The position numbers were made by a program, and so were the translations under genes. A stretch of DNA of 64,000 nucleotides from Ceratorhiza oryzae-sativae (Eukaryota > Basidiomycota > Agaricomycetes > Cantharellales > Ceratobasidiaceae), in the NCBI GenBank assembly GCA_030998015.1, contig JARWMV010000239.1, positions 1,364,001-1,428,000 on the forward strand, read 5' to 3'. Shown piece by piece: positions 45,987 to 55,846 of the stretch. The notes beneath the pieces are model-generated. The model had not been told where the DNA came from. It did not search any database and was given only the letters and a program-made list of their open reading frames with translations. How positions within the stretch are numbered: the first letter of the stretch is position 1; each line of letters begins with the position of its first letter.

Positions 45987-47545
45987 TTAGATGCGGTTGT
46001 TGTCAATCACCCAAGGACGTCCGCCCTCGGGGTTGACGTTTTGCTGCTTCTCGATATCCTCGTACTGGCCGCGATTCGGAACGGTGTACGGCAGGTTGTG
46101 AACCGAGTTGTTCCCGCTGATGAGGCCGGGAGCAATCTGCTGTGCGGCGTTGCGAGCGGCGTCCTCTCCACCATGGTATCCCTCCACACATCGGCATCCT
46201 TGGCCATGAAGATCTTGCCACGGATAAATGCGAGGATGGTCAAGCTGAACAAGATCAGCCAGACAATGCAGACCAGGAAGGTCATGATCGAGTGCCAGAC
46301 AGAGAAACCCTTGATACCGAAGATGTCACCTAGAGCACGAAGGGTGTTGATCCAACCGACGTTGGGGAAAGTGAGAGCCCAGCCTAGGCGCATATATCGT
46401 CAATTGGCGTTGCAGCGTGACAATTTGCTAAGACTTACATCCAAGAATCTCGCTCAAATGCTTGTGGAGCTTGAACCAGTAGGGAAGGATGCCAAAGAAG
46501 AAGAAAAAGACCTAGTAATAATGATCATCAACAGCAGTCATAAGAGAAGATCGGTTGAACTTACGGCAAGACCGAATAGGAGCAGAGCGCCCATGACACT
46601 CGCGGCGAAAAAGATTTCACCAGCAGCGGGAGAAACAAGGTTGTAGGCTGGTAGGATAATGCGCGCCTGCTTGCCAAGGTTGATGAGGGCAAGAGCGGTG
46701 AATCCTGGAGGGCCGCACGCGACGAAAGCACCGTTGGCCTGATGCCCATCCATGAACCCGGTGGTCATGATGCGTAGGATGTAGATGGCGAGGTAGAAGA
46801 AGGTCATAAAGAAGCCGAGACCTTGGAACACGTAGCCAACGAGCAAGACACCAATGCAGCGCGGGTCGGAAACGGGGATAACCTTGAGAGCGTTGAAGGC
46901 AACAACACCGACAAGCATCATGGGGAAGATGAGGAAAGCCCATGCGGGGGTGAAGGTTTTGATATCGTGGGGTTTGTTGAACCAGATCATGAGCATGGGG
47001 AAGCACACGCCAACCGCAAAGATCACGTAGACCCAGAAGATCTCGTAGATGAATCCAGGGTGAATGATGCCAGCCGGTACTGCATACTGGATTGTGCCGA
47101 TGATAATAGTGGCGAAGGATAGAACACACAATGGGACAAAGACGCCTTTTACAGGATCGAACAAGAGACGAAGCGATTGTTCACGGTACACTACAAGCTG
47201 CATGAGTGGAGTTACTGCGTTGATCATCAGAAATACTCACAGATGCTTTGAAGAGCAAGCGTTGATATGTTCAGGGTGAACAGGAAGATGTTCATGAAGA
47301 AAAAGATGATCTCGATCGTGGTCACCCAGCTCGGATGAGGGTCGAGTGCGGATAGGAGGACATAGACCGCACCGGTACCCATACCAATCGGGAACTAGTT
47401 GAATGGAATGTTAGCACGTCACTTCATGCTACTGTGCCACCGAACTTACCGCTTGCCATGACCATCCATGAACACGCTTCGCAAGCGCGCCAAACTTGGG
47501 GCCGTAGTAGGGCTGCTCAGGTTCTGAATGTCCGTGGCCGGTCAT
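45987..47545 (-). CDS. TDT-family transporter (C4-dicarboxylate/malate transporter-like)
   Basis: Start at 47545 gives MTGHGHSEPEQPYYGPKFG. Splicing continues HGWSWQAFPIGMGTGAVYVL, then about ten transmembrane segments such as IIFFFMNIFLFTLN, FVPLCVLSFATIIIGTIQYA, VYVIFAVGVCFPMLMIW, FLIFPMMLVGVVAFNAL and FFMTFFYLAIYILRIM. The segment GHQANGAFVACGPPGFTALA is typical of the tellurite-resistance/dicarboxylate (SLAC1-like) fold. Relatives are malate permease Mae1 and sulfite pump Ssu1. The substrate cannot be told from sequence, and dicarboxylate is my preference. In the C-terminal tail one G appears missing (46184-46185). With it restored, the tail reads EGYHGGEDAARNAAQQ and ends GGRPWVIDNNRI. 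Confidence 0.85.
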
Positions 47546-48649
47546 TGTGATTAATCTGTCGGGTGTGCGATAGTAGATGCGTGTAGCGTATATCGGACAC
47601 GCTCAGCGTGAGTCGAGTTGGGGTGAGGGTAGACAAGACTGGAGTGGATGCGGGGAACAAGAAGGCGTGAAATAGGGGGTACGCCTGGGGCTGCCGTGAA
47701 ACACAAGAAAAAAAGACCAGAAATCGAAGTTAAAGAAGCGACCGGGACGTCAAAAGAGGAGACACCAGCTCAAATAGAAAGATAAAATAAGACCAGCTTC
47801 GGAAAGGCTCAGCCCTATGCAATCCTGCCCCGGTAAGAGAAAAAGAGGGGATCGGAGCGCAAGCGGCGGAAGGCTTGTCTACTTATTGCTGGGCTTGGTC
47901 CACCGCGGGGCTGTGTATGCGACACGCCCCCTCGTTGTCGTTGTCTGGGATCTCCGCGTCTCGTTTGTCTCCGTCGCGCGAGCCAAGAGGCCATTCCCTG
48001 ATTAGGTAAATCCAGAGAAGCATCTGTCCGTTTTAGAGCTCGCTTGGCACTCGATAAAGCAAAAATCACATTGCTTCTCTCGCCTTGGCCGCGGGGACCC
48101 CGTTTCATTTGCAAATAACCACTCCGACTCAAAGGACAATCGGCCTCGAGGCGAGCTGGATGCTGCGGATTATCCGCCTTTGTGTCAAACGTCAATGAGC
48201 TTGTTTGAATCGGCGCAAACATTACATCGAGTCGATTCGTGATCCGGGACGACCCATGTTCGCACACGCACGAATTTGGTATGCGCCGCTCGTATGTTGT
48301 TTCCTCCCGAAGATCGACCAGATCCTGTGTAGCTCAGCAGTATATCCGATCTTCTAGTCAGCCAATGGCCCGCACAACTAGCAACAAGGAATACATATTC
48401 CCCGCAACTACTACGTGCACGCGTGATCGGTTATCGGTTCTAGGCTCGGAAATATACATGTTTGTCGATGACCTCCGATTCACAGGGTCGCGGAGCGATA
48501 GTTCAGCCATTCAGTGGGTTGCTCTAAAACCCCCAGTGTTGAAGTGTTCCCCTTCTTGGCGTTGCGGTCGTGACCATCCGCTCTCAGTAGGACAGTGCCT
48601 GTTTCCTTGCAATCATGGTAAAGAAAATTAAACGTCTGATATTACTAGG
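47546..48649. other. Intergenic region, divergent promoters
   Basis: Upstream of both the transporter (-) and the next membrane protein (+). A run of about 100 bp near 47,700-47,790 is purine-rich. Part of 48,240-48,650 might contain a 5' exon of the plus-strand gene, but I cannot support one. Confidence 0.45.
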
Positions 48650-50165
48650 ATGCGCATCAACTTGTGTTGCCTGAAGTTCATTCGGACAGCAGCAACTTCC
48701 GCAGGCCTAACCGACGAATCCAACGCAACACTGGTGGCGGCCGAAACAATCACTCGTGCCGAGACCCTGAACTATGCAGAACATCAAATCATCAAGCGCC
48801 GACCCGATGACGATAAGACACATGTCTACGTCTTGCGCCGCGCTCCCATGAGCTCAGAGTATGAGCCTGCTGTAACCGTTCTCGTTCAACCACGCAAAAC
48901 GGATTCACCAACATCTGTTCATGACATCCAACGAGCTCCAAATGGGATAGCTCCGGTGGGAACCAGTGGGAGGGAACCAAACGGCGTGGCCGAAAATAGT
49001 GTGCACGTTAACGGGATAGGAGCTCGTATGAATGGAGTGCTCCTTAGCGTGCCACCTGCGCCTGCCGAAGACCCACCGCCATATAGCGAGCAACCTCGCC
49101 GATCGCGACGTATGACAAGAAGTGTTGTGGATGCGGACGAGTCTGACCAAGACGAAGACGAAGACCCGACGTTGAATTCGACGGAAGCTACACCCCTATT
49201 AAACGAGCGGACTGGCGCAGGAGGAGGCGGGCAGCATCGTATGTTCCACATCCCCCACGTTATTCTCACCCCTACTATCTCTCACAGCACCCGCAGACAC
49301 AACTGACTAACCGATCGATTGTCAGATATTCGACGGTCGCATCCTTTTCAGGTGTCGACTTGCGTGGGCTCATATTCGGCATACCATCGGCGTCCGCTGC
49401 TACTTCCGCTCGATCTCAATACTTTGCGCCACTTTCACGCCGGGTCTATTGGCGTGCGCTTCTCCATCTCGCCATCATCAATTTCCCTTTTGCGCTTGTC
49501 GCATGGGTCTTGTTGTTCTGCGGCGTAGTCCTAGGACCACGTTATTGATCACACTTCCGTTTGGTGTGGTGTTTTGGTTTTTAACACTGTTTCTGTCGAG
49601 GTCCTTTGCAAGAGCCGAAGTGAGTACTGTTGATCAGGAGACGCGAAGAAGCTCTGACGGTCGGTTCGCGGAAACAGTTGCATCTACAGTCTAAGTTTCA
49701 TAGGCCTTTGCGAGTCGCGCCAGCCGACCCACCGAGGCCTATATTCTATCGAACGAGACCCGCCGAGGACATCGAGCGAGCGTTGACAGAGCCAGGAGCC
49801 GACATCGACATTGACCCAACAATCGAGACCTCCTTTCTTAAAAATTCATACTCAATGGCACGCACATCCTAGTTTCTTTGTCCCCTCGTTTCCTAATCAT
49901 GTCGCAGTTCATGGATCCCTCCTCGTTCCAACCGATCTTTTACTTTTTAGTCATAAAGGCGAGCATCACCCTCGTTGTGACGCCACTGGTGTTGGCACTT
50001 GCACCTGTGGGTTCATCCATCCGCAGCCATCACATCAACTCTTTGTTGACACTGTCGTGATCTAGGTATGCCTTGTGCTGGTCCTCCCCGCACCGGTTAT
50101 GCTTCGGATCGTCCGCCGGGTCGGAGCGTGGCAGGCGAACTTGGCTATTGAGGCACTTTCATGAT
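48650..50165 (+). CDS. Predicted multi-pass membrane protein with disordered N-terminus
   Basis: The tentative start is the ATG at 48650. The first 200 residues are hydrophilic and disordered, with PPAPAEDPPPYSEQPRRSRR (a PPPY motif, possible WW-domain or Rsp5 docking site), an acidic patch DESDQDEDEDP and TEATPLLNE. Then come SQYFAPLSRRVYWRALLHL, a hydrophobic segment FPFALVAWVLLFCGVV, TTLLITLPFGVVFWFLTLFL, RAEVAL-type linker with FYRTRPAEDIERALTEPG, SFQPIFYFLVIKASITLVVT and LVLVLPAPVMLRIVRRV, ending NLAIEALS at 50165. Four or so membrane segments. One G appears missing at 49534-49535 (GVVLG to TTLLIT). The layout resembles sensor-like membrane proteins, but I assign no function. The N-terminal exon boundary is uncertain. 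Confidence 0.6.
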
Positions 50166-50434
50166 CGGGTCTGGGGCTGAAGACTGCGTAGAGCTGTGCG
50201 CTTGACGACGATACGCGTGGGTTGTTGGTCGTGTTTATGTGTCTGTTGGTGTGTCCTACGGGCGGGTGTTTGTGTATCGCTCGATGGCAACTGTCGTGTT
50301 TGTGGGTTAGATGTATCAAGGATGATTCACATGTGGGAGTCAGTAGGTTAGTGATTGTCCGATTCAGCTTGTATGAATTCATTTATATCAGGGCATAGAC
50401 AGCTTGTTGTGCAGCTAGTTTGAATTTATGCATT
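50166..50434. other. Convergent 3' region
   Basis: Rich in GT repeats (TGTGTC, GTTTGTG). Contains the 3' UTRs of the flanking genes and nothing else recognised. Confidence 0.45.
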
Positions 50435-50956
50435 TCAAAGGTCCAAGCGAGACATCACGGTCCAACCCTCACCCTTGTTCTCCGCACCCTCCTTCACAAT
50501 TTCGAAAACGTAAAACGTCGGGGCGGTCGTATCGACAGCCCAGCCTGATGCATCTCCGGCAACGTCCGTACTCTGGCTCGCTTGCTTCCACCTGAGTTTG
50601 TCTGCACCCAACACTCTACCGATCTCACCCTCCTTGGGTTTGAGCGCGACGTGGCAGAATGAGACAATACCAATGGTCGGTGAGAGGAGAGTGAGCAACG
50701 CCTGGTTCTGCTCAGAGTCGATCCAAGCTTGGTGTGCAGGCACGCTTGCCCATTGAGAGAGGATGCAAATAAAGGTCTCCGTCTCAGGACCAGGGGCATC
50801 ATCACGATAGGTAAACCAGTAGAGGGGAAACGAAGACCAAGCCGATTGCTCAACGCTGACGCGTCGAAGGTGAGTATGCAGTTCAGCCTCGGTATGCAGT
50901 CGGTCTTGTTTGACTCTAAGGACAGCAAACTCCGTCACGGGAGGTGTAGGCAGCAT
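50435..50956 (-). CDS. Small dimeric alpha-beta barrel-like protein (ABM-like)
   Basis: Single exon, 173 residues, starting MLPTPPVTEFAVLRVKQDRL. The pattern of a beta strand (FAVLRVK), helix, FPLYWFTYRDD, then ETFICILSQWASVPAHQAW and a C-terminal TFYVFEIVKEG strand suggests two ferredoxin-like ABM modules, as in antibiotic-biosynthesis monooxygenase or dabb folds. No catalytic residues can be named, and the family is called by fold impression only. It is intron-free, unlike its neighbours, with a clean ATG at 50956. Function unknown; stress or secondary-metabolism roles occur in relatives. Confidence 0.65.
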   Translation of the reverse strand: MLPTPPVTEFAVLRVKQDRLHTEAELHTHLRRVSVEQSAWSSFPLYWFTYRDDAPGPETETFICILSQWASVPAHQAWIDSEQNQALLTLLSPTIGIVSFCHVALKPKEGEIGRVLGADKLRWKQASQSTDVAGDASGWAVDTTAPTFYVFEIVKEGAENKGEGWTVMSRLDL

Positions 50957-51321
50957 TGTATTTATAATTTGTTTTCACGAGAGCTGAGAAGGTCAGGTGT
51001 GATGTGTATATGTTTGGAAGCAAGTGTGGACGGCTGAAAATAGGATAACGAGGAAGAGCTTCCGAGAGACTAGGCTACGTTCAGGGAGCAGTAATCACCG
51101 CCGGGGTTAGAGAATGCGAGATTGCCAGTATGTAATGTACGTTGGCTGACCAGGAAGAGCCGAGATGCGCAGCTGACAGACGAGACATCCGCAGTTCGAA
51201 GGTCGCATAATTCGAAAATGATTACTTAATATTATGCGGTCCAGGCTGAATCCTGCCACCAAGATGTCCCGAAATTATAGTATCTCCCGACCACCACCTT
51301 CCTCTTCATCTCGTCGCTGCC
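50957..51321. other. Divergent promoter region
   Basis: 365 bp between the ABM-like (-) and DUF7330-like (+) genes. A TTATAATTTG element near 50,960-50,972 lies too close to either start to be a confident TATA box. Nothing else is recognised. Confidence 0.4.
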
Positions 51322-53567
51322 ATGATCATTACCGACCAGCAGCCTAGCTCCCCCGGCTCCAAACGTTCTTTTTTGTCCGACGAGAGCACTCGGTCAAGCT
51401 CGCCAACGGCGACTTTGCCAGCCCCGGCATACGATGCACCCCCTCCAGCCTACGTCCCTCCTCCCCCAACCTCCCCAGGGCTATCACAATCACCCCAATT
51501 CAACAAGCCACACCAGCAAGACTCGAGCACTCGCAGATTCTGTCGAGCCGTACGCTGGGGGATCGTCCTCTACGTCGTCGTGAGCGCCACGGTCGTCACG
51601 CCGTTTCTCGTGATCAAGCTACGCTCGTCCAAGGCTGTCCAAACGCCCGACCCTGTGAAAACGTCCGATAAACCTGGACATGGGATGCCTGATCAACACA
51701 AGTGGCCTCCGCCGCCGCCGCCTGATTGGGATTGGGAGGGAGATGGCCGATGGGACCATCGTCCGCACCCTCCTCCCCCACCGTTTGGAGGACCTGGAGG
51801 ACCGCCGCCGTGGCCGCCTCATGGGGGGTGGGGGCCAGAGTGTGAGAAGGATCCTCACCGACCGGGCTGTCATCGGCCGCCGGGCATACCTTGGAGCGAT
51901 GGCGAGGTCGTAAAGTGCAACGGGTGGCGCAAGCCGACAGCTGGCGAACAACGTCCCGTGGATGATCCGATGCCGTTTAACGCGTTTACGACGATCGAGC
52001 TACCTCTAGACAAGGATGTGTTTGTTCGGACTGCAGGTGAGTTTCAGCCTTGGAGCCAAGGGGTGGAGGTTGATGATTGGGCTTCTAGGGAGAACGACCG
52101 CAGGGACATTTGATCTTGTTGTTGATGACAAGGTCAAGACGATGGAGGCTCGTGTAGAGATGATATTCAACGAACATCGGTCGTATGAGGCGACCAAGGT
52201 GTGCTTAATGGACAGGCATATTTCGAACCCACCAGGTGAGTGGGCTGCTCGTGTTTATGGATTGTCTCTGACACCATTTGCATGACAGCGATGGGACTAG
52301 GTATATATGTGAGTTGGCTTGTCTCTCTCCGTGGTGTTATTCTGACTGGCGCTCAGATGCCGCGTGGACAATCCCCAAGTGAAAGTATTTCGTTTAAAAT
52401 CACTCTTCATGTCCCGCCCATGATCTACAACCACACGCTCGACACCCATCTTGACGTATTCGAACAACGCATCAAATCAAAGCCCAGCCTGTACTTTGAG
52501 CGCATCCGGCTCAGTGGCGCCGCGAGCCCAATGTTCCTCAGCGGTGTGGACGCTGGGACCATCGATGTGAAGACCACGTATGCACGTATCAAGGCAGATG
52601 GCGTGCGTGCAGCGAAGAGGCTCAGACTTGCGACGTTTGCTTCGTAAGTGGATTCCTTGCATGGTGCCCGAGCTTCTTGCGGAACTTGTGCGTCCGCCGA
52701 GATCTGGATTTCCGCATCTATTCTGGGACTGTGCTGACTCGACAATATAGACCGATCGACGCAGCTATAGCCGTCAAGAGCAACTCGAGCACGAGTGAGC
52801 CCGTGAGCATTGATCTGCAGACCCTCAACGCGTGAGTGTTTCGTCAATATGGGCTTATCTAGACATTGATGTTGCTTCAGACATATTGCTGGCACGGTTC
52901 TATTGGAGCATGATGGCGCAACGAAGCCTGCCCCTGGCGGAAAGGCAACCGAACCGGATGCAGACTTTTTGCTGGACGCACAGACAGGTAGGGTGCTTGC
53001 GAATCATGTGACTATATGCGTTTAGCTGATTCGGTACTTGTAGCGAGCTCACCGATATTCTTGCGCGTCATGCACGCCAAAGGATCAGAACCGTCGGCGC
53101 TCCGGGCCAACTTGACCACGTCATTGGGTGATATTGAGCTTTCCCTGGATCCGCAATTTGAAGGCACATTTGAGCTCAGGACGGATAACGCCTCGGCGGA
53201 GGTCGAGGAGGACGCGAGACACACGATCGACCCTACTGGGATGGGCCGGATCAGGGATGTGAGAATGAGGCACGAGAGTGAGGGTGTGGTTCATGGTCGG
53301 GTGTGGTGGAAGAATATGTCATTTAGGCAAAAGGCCGGGGAGGGTATTTGGGCGGGCGATAAGCTTGGTGGACCGGAGGACAAAGGCGGGCGCATATATG
53401 CGATTACGAGCCGTGCGCAGAATACGCTGTTATTGCCGAGCGCACGCGATATGCTAAAAGACACGGTGGAACGGGCGACGTTGCTGCGTGCTGTCGAGTC
53501 CGATGCGGTGGATAATGTGGAGGAGAGGATTCGCAAGGCGGGGAAGAGTGGTGAGGTCGTAGACTAG
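51322..53567 (+). CDS. Single-pass membrane protein with DUF7330-like beta-rich ectodomain
   Basis: Starts MIITDQQPSSPGSKRSF. The first 75 residues are Pro/Ser-rich with PAYDAPPPAYVPPPP. One transmembrane segment follows (WGIVLYVVVSATVVTPFLVI, about residues 79-98). Next comes an unusual Pro/Gly/His/Trp-rich stalk (PPPPPPDWDWEGDGRWDH, GPPPWPPHGGWGPECEKD). The C-terminal part is a long series of beta-strand-like segments: FTTIELPLDKDVFVRTAGTF, VKTMEARVEMIF, ERIRLSGAASPMFLSG, TIDVKTTYARIKADG, TSLGDIELSLDPQFEGTFEL, and RPGIYAITSR-like pieces. This resembles basidiomycete DUF7330/adhesin-type repeats, where residues alternate like a beta-helix. It ends AGKSGEVVD. About seven introns, all in frame. 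Function unknown, possibly cell surface. Confidence 0.72.
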
Positions 53568-53664
53568 TCGCGTTTTCCGCTTTTTCCGATAGGTGTATAC
53601 TACTGCGCAAGGCTAGCTATTTGCTTTCCCATTTGTTTTCATTGCGTGCTGTTGATTTTATGTC

Positions 53665-53673
53665 TATATAAAG
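53665..53673 (+). promoter_or_regulatory. TATA-like element upstream of cytochrome c peroxidase
   Basis: TATATAAAG lies about 170 bp before the CCP1 start, in the only AT-rich part of the 270-bp spacer. Confidence 0.5.
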
Positions 53674-53840
53674 TGAAGTATTGCCTCGGAGGCCGCGGGA
53701 ACTTGGATATGGGTTGCATAAGCGCGTGCTCTGATTGGGCGCGGGAGCCGTGCGGATCCGGCTTGGGAGCTTCATATAATAAGGATTTTGGCTGCTCCCA
53801 CTGCTCCCCACCCAGTTGTGATCTAGCCGCCTCGAAGAGA

Positions 53841-55481
53841 ATGTCGTTTGCTGGTGCCTTCCGTCGCTCCGTCGTCCGCGCTGTGCCCCGTGCACAGCGC
53901 CAGGTGATCCCGCGCGTCGCCGCCCGACGCACGTATGCGACCGACTCGGCGTCGGGCGGTGGGTCCTCGTTAGTCACCCAGCTCGCGCTCTTGCTCGGTG
54001 GAGCAGGTCTCGGCGCCGTCGGCTATAGCTTCTATAGCGGCTCGAGCGCGACCGACCTGAAGCGCGAGGCTGCGACGGCCGCCAAGGGTGTTGAACGCTC
54101 GGCCAAGGTTGCTGCTAATTTCGTGCCCACCAAGGAGGACTACCAAAAGGTGTACGACCATATTGCAGATATTCTCAGTGCAGACGATTACGACGGTTAG
54201 TCTTGTATGCGTTGCACTCGTTTACATCTAGCTGACTGGGTTCCAGATGGCTCGTACGGACCAGTGTTTGTTCGTCTTGCCTGGCACGCGTCTGGAACAT
54301 ATGACAAGGACACCAAGACTGGCGGAAGGTACGGTTCAGAATTCATTTCGTCCTCTAGTCTTTTGTCTCACGCGACGTTTCAATTGATAGCAACTATGCT
54401 ACTATGCGTTTCGAACCCGAATCGCTGCATTCTGCAAACAACGGTTTGAACATTGCTCGCGCCAGGATGGAGGAGGTCAAGAAGGTCTTCCCCTGGATCT
54501 CCTATGGCGATCTCTGGACTCTTGGCGGAGTCTGCGCCCTCCAGGTGAGCTGCCCCCGCGCCCTTTGCTTGTTTGCTTTCCCCTGCGGCACGCGTTCCCA
54601 CGCAAGGAAAACATGCCTGATTACATGCGAGAGGTGGAATCCAACCCCCTGAGCGCAATGTTGTCTTCCTATTTCGTTATACTTCTTCTTCTCGGGTGAC
54701 TGCTGTTACTAAACGCCGTTCTACATTTAGGAAATGGGTGGGCCCAAGATCCCCTGGCGTCCTGGTCGCATCGACGGATTTGCCAAAGACGCGACGCCCG
54801 ATGGTCGTTTGCCCGATGCAACCCAGGGACAGGATCATCTCCGCAAGGTAAGTGTATGCGGTCTGGGGCATGCGAATCGGTGATTGATAGCCGCCGGCAC
54901 GACTGTAGATCTTTTACCGCATGGGATTCAATGATCAGGAGATTGTCGCGCTCTCGGGTGCGCACGCATTGGGACGATGCCACCGTGACCGGTGAGTGGC
55001 CCCTCTGATTCTGTGGAATATTCGAATGCTTATGTGTTTGACGTTCGGCTAGCTCTGGATTCGATGGTCCCTGGACGTTCTCGCCAACTACTCTGACCAA
55101 TGAGTATTACAAACTGCTCTTGAACGAAAAATGGCAATGGCGCAAGTGGGATGGTCCTAAGCAGTTGGAGGACAAGACGACCAAGTCATTGATGATGCTC
55201 CCGTATGCCAATATTCTCGGTGGATATGCCTTGTACTAATAGGAGTGAAAATAGGACCGACATGGCTCTCGTCCAGGACAAGAAGTTCAAGCCTTGGGTC
55301 CAGAAATACGCCGATTCGGAGGAAGTCTTCTTCAAGGAGTAAGCCCCTTTCCGTTCTGTTGATTCCACCCGATTAAATTTTGCTCTGCAGCTTCTCCGCG
55401 GTTGTGAATCGTCTGTTTGAACTTGGCGTGCCGACCTCACAATTTGGCGAGGCGATTACTTTCAAGAGCAGCAACGACTAG
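53841..55481 (+). CDS. CCP1: Mitochondrial cytochrome c peroxidase
   Basis: Starts [20 protein letters not shown], an Arg-rich mitochondrial presequence, followed by a hydrophobic inner-membrane sorting segment ([18 protein letters not shown]) as in yeast Ccp1. The haem peroxidase core has the distal site [15 protein letters not shown] with catalytic Arg, Trp and His, then the Trp-containing [18 protein letters not shown], the proximal His in [32 protein letters not shown], and the electron-transfer region [15 protein letters not shown], ending [10 protein letters not shown]. About 375 residues with seven or so introns. It reduces hydrogen peroxide in the intermembrane space using cytochrome c and also acts as a peroxide sensor. 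No disrupted residues seen. Confidence 0.95.
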
Positions 55482-55719
55482 ATGGCTGGTTATGAACGTG
55501 GCTGTAGTTGCTTTTCCTGGCTGGGTGCTATATGATGCATGGGTGGATCTAAAAATCATAGTTGATCTTGAATGGATGTGTTTATTGTTTGATACACTTG
55601 CAAAGGCTTGAGAGGATGAGGGTCGAGTTTGTTCACGTGACGTACCAAATCGACGAACCACAAATCCGGATTCAAATAATTTGGCAATCACAACAGACCA
55701 GACAACCATAGACGATGTT
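55482..55719. promoter_or_regulatory. CCP1 3' region and U6 upstream region
   Basis: Holds the CCP1 3' UTR. An AT-rich CAAATAATTTGG element at about 55,674-55,685 lies some 35-45 bp upstream of the U6 start and may be the Pol III TATA-like element. Confidence 0.45.
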
Positions 55720-55743
55720 GTCCTCTTCGGAGTGACATATACA

Positions 55744-55774
<31 letters not shown>

Positions 55775-55846
55775 GGCCCCTGCACAAGGATGACACGCTA
55801 GTTCAGAGTGGACGGTCTACGGACCGCAATATTTATTTTATTTTTA
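55720..55846 (+). ncRNA. U6 spliceosomal snRNA
   Basis: The 5' stem-loop is GTCCTCTTCGGAGTGAC, followed by the near-invariant core: the ACAGAGA box (in GAACGATACAGAGAAGATT), the AGC catalytic triad (in TTAGCATGGCCCC), and the internal stem-loop through GCACAAGGATGACAC. It ends in a T-rich Pol III terminator at about 55,829-55,845. U6 pairs with U4 and U2 and forms the catalytic metal site of the spliceosome. No intron interrupts the core. The 3' part after GACACGC diverges from animal U6 and contains a possible small hairpin (CGGTC-TAC-GGACCG), so the exact 3' end is uncertain. A good match to the strong intron density of this genome. Confidence 0.92.

Noticed and set aside
47815..48267. Minus-strand Arg-rich frame of 150 residues
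   Set aside because: Lies in the promoter zone of the transporter, has no domain, and composition is biased.
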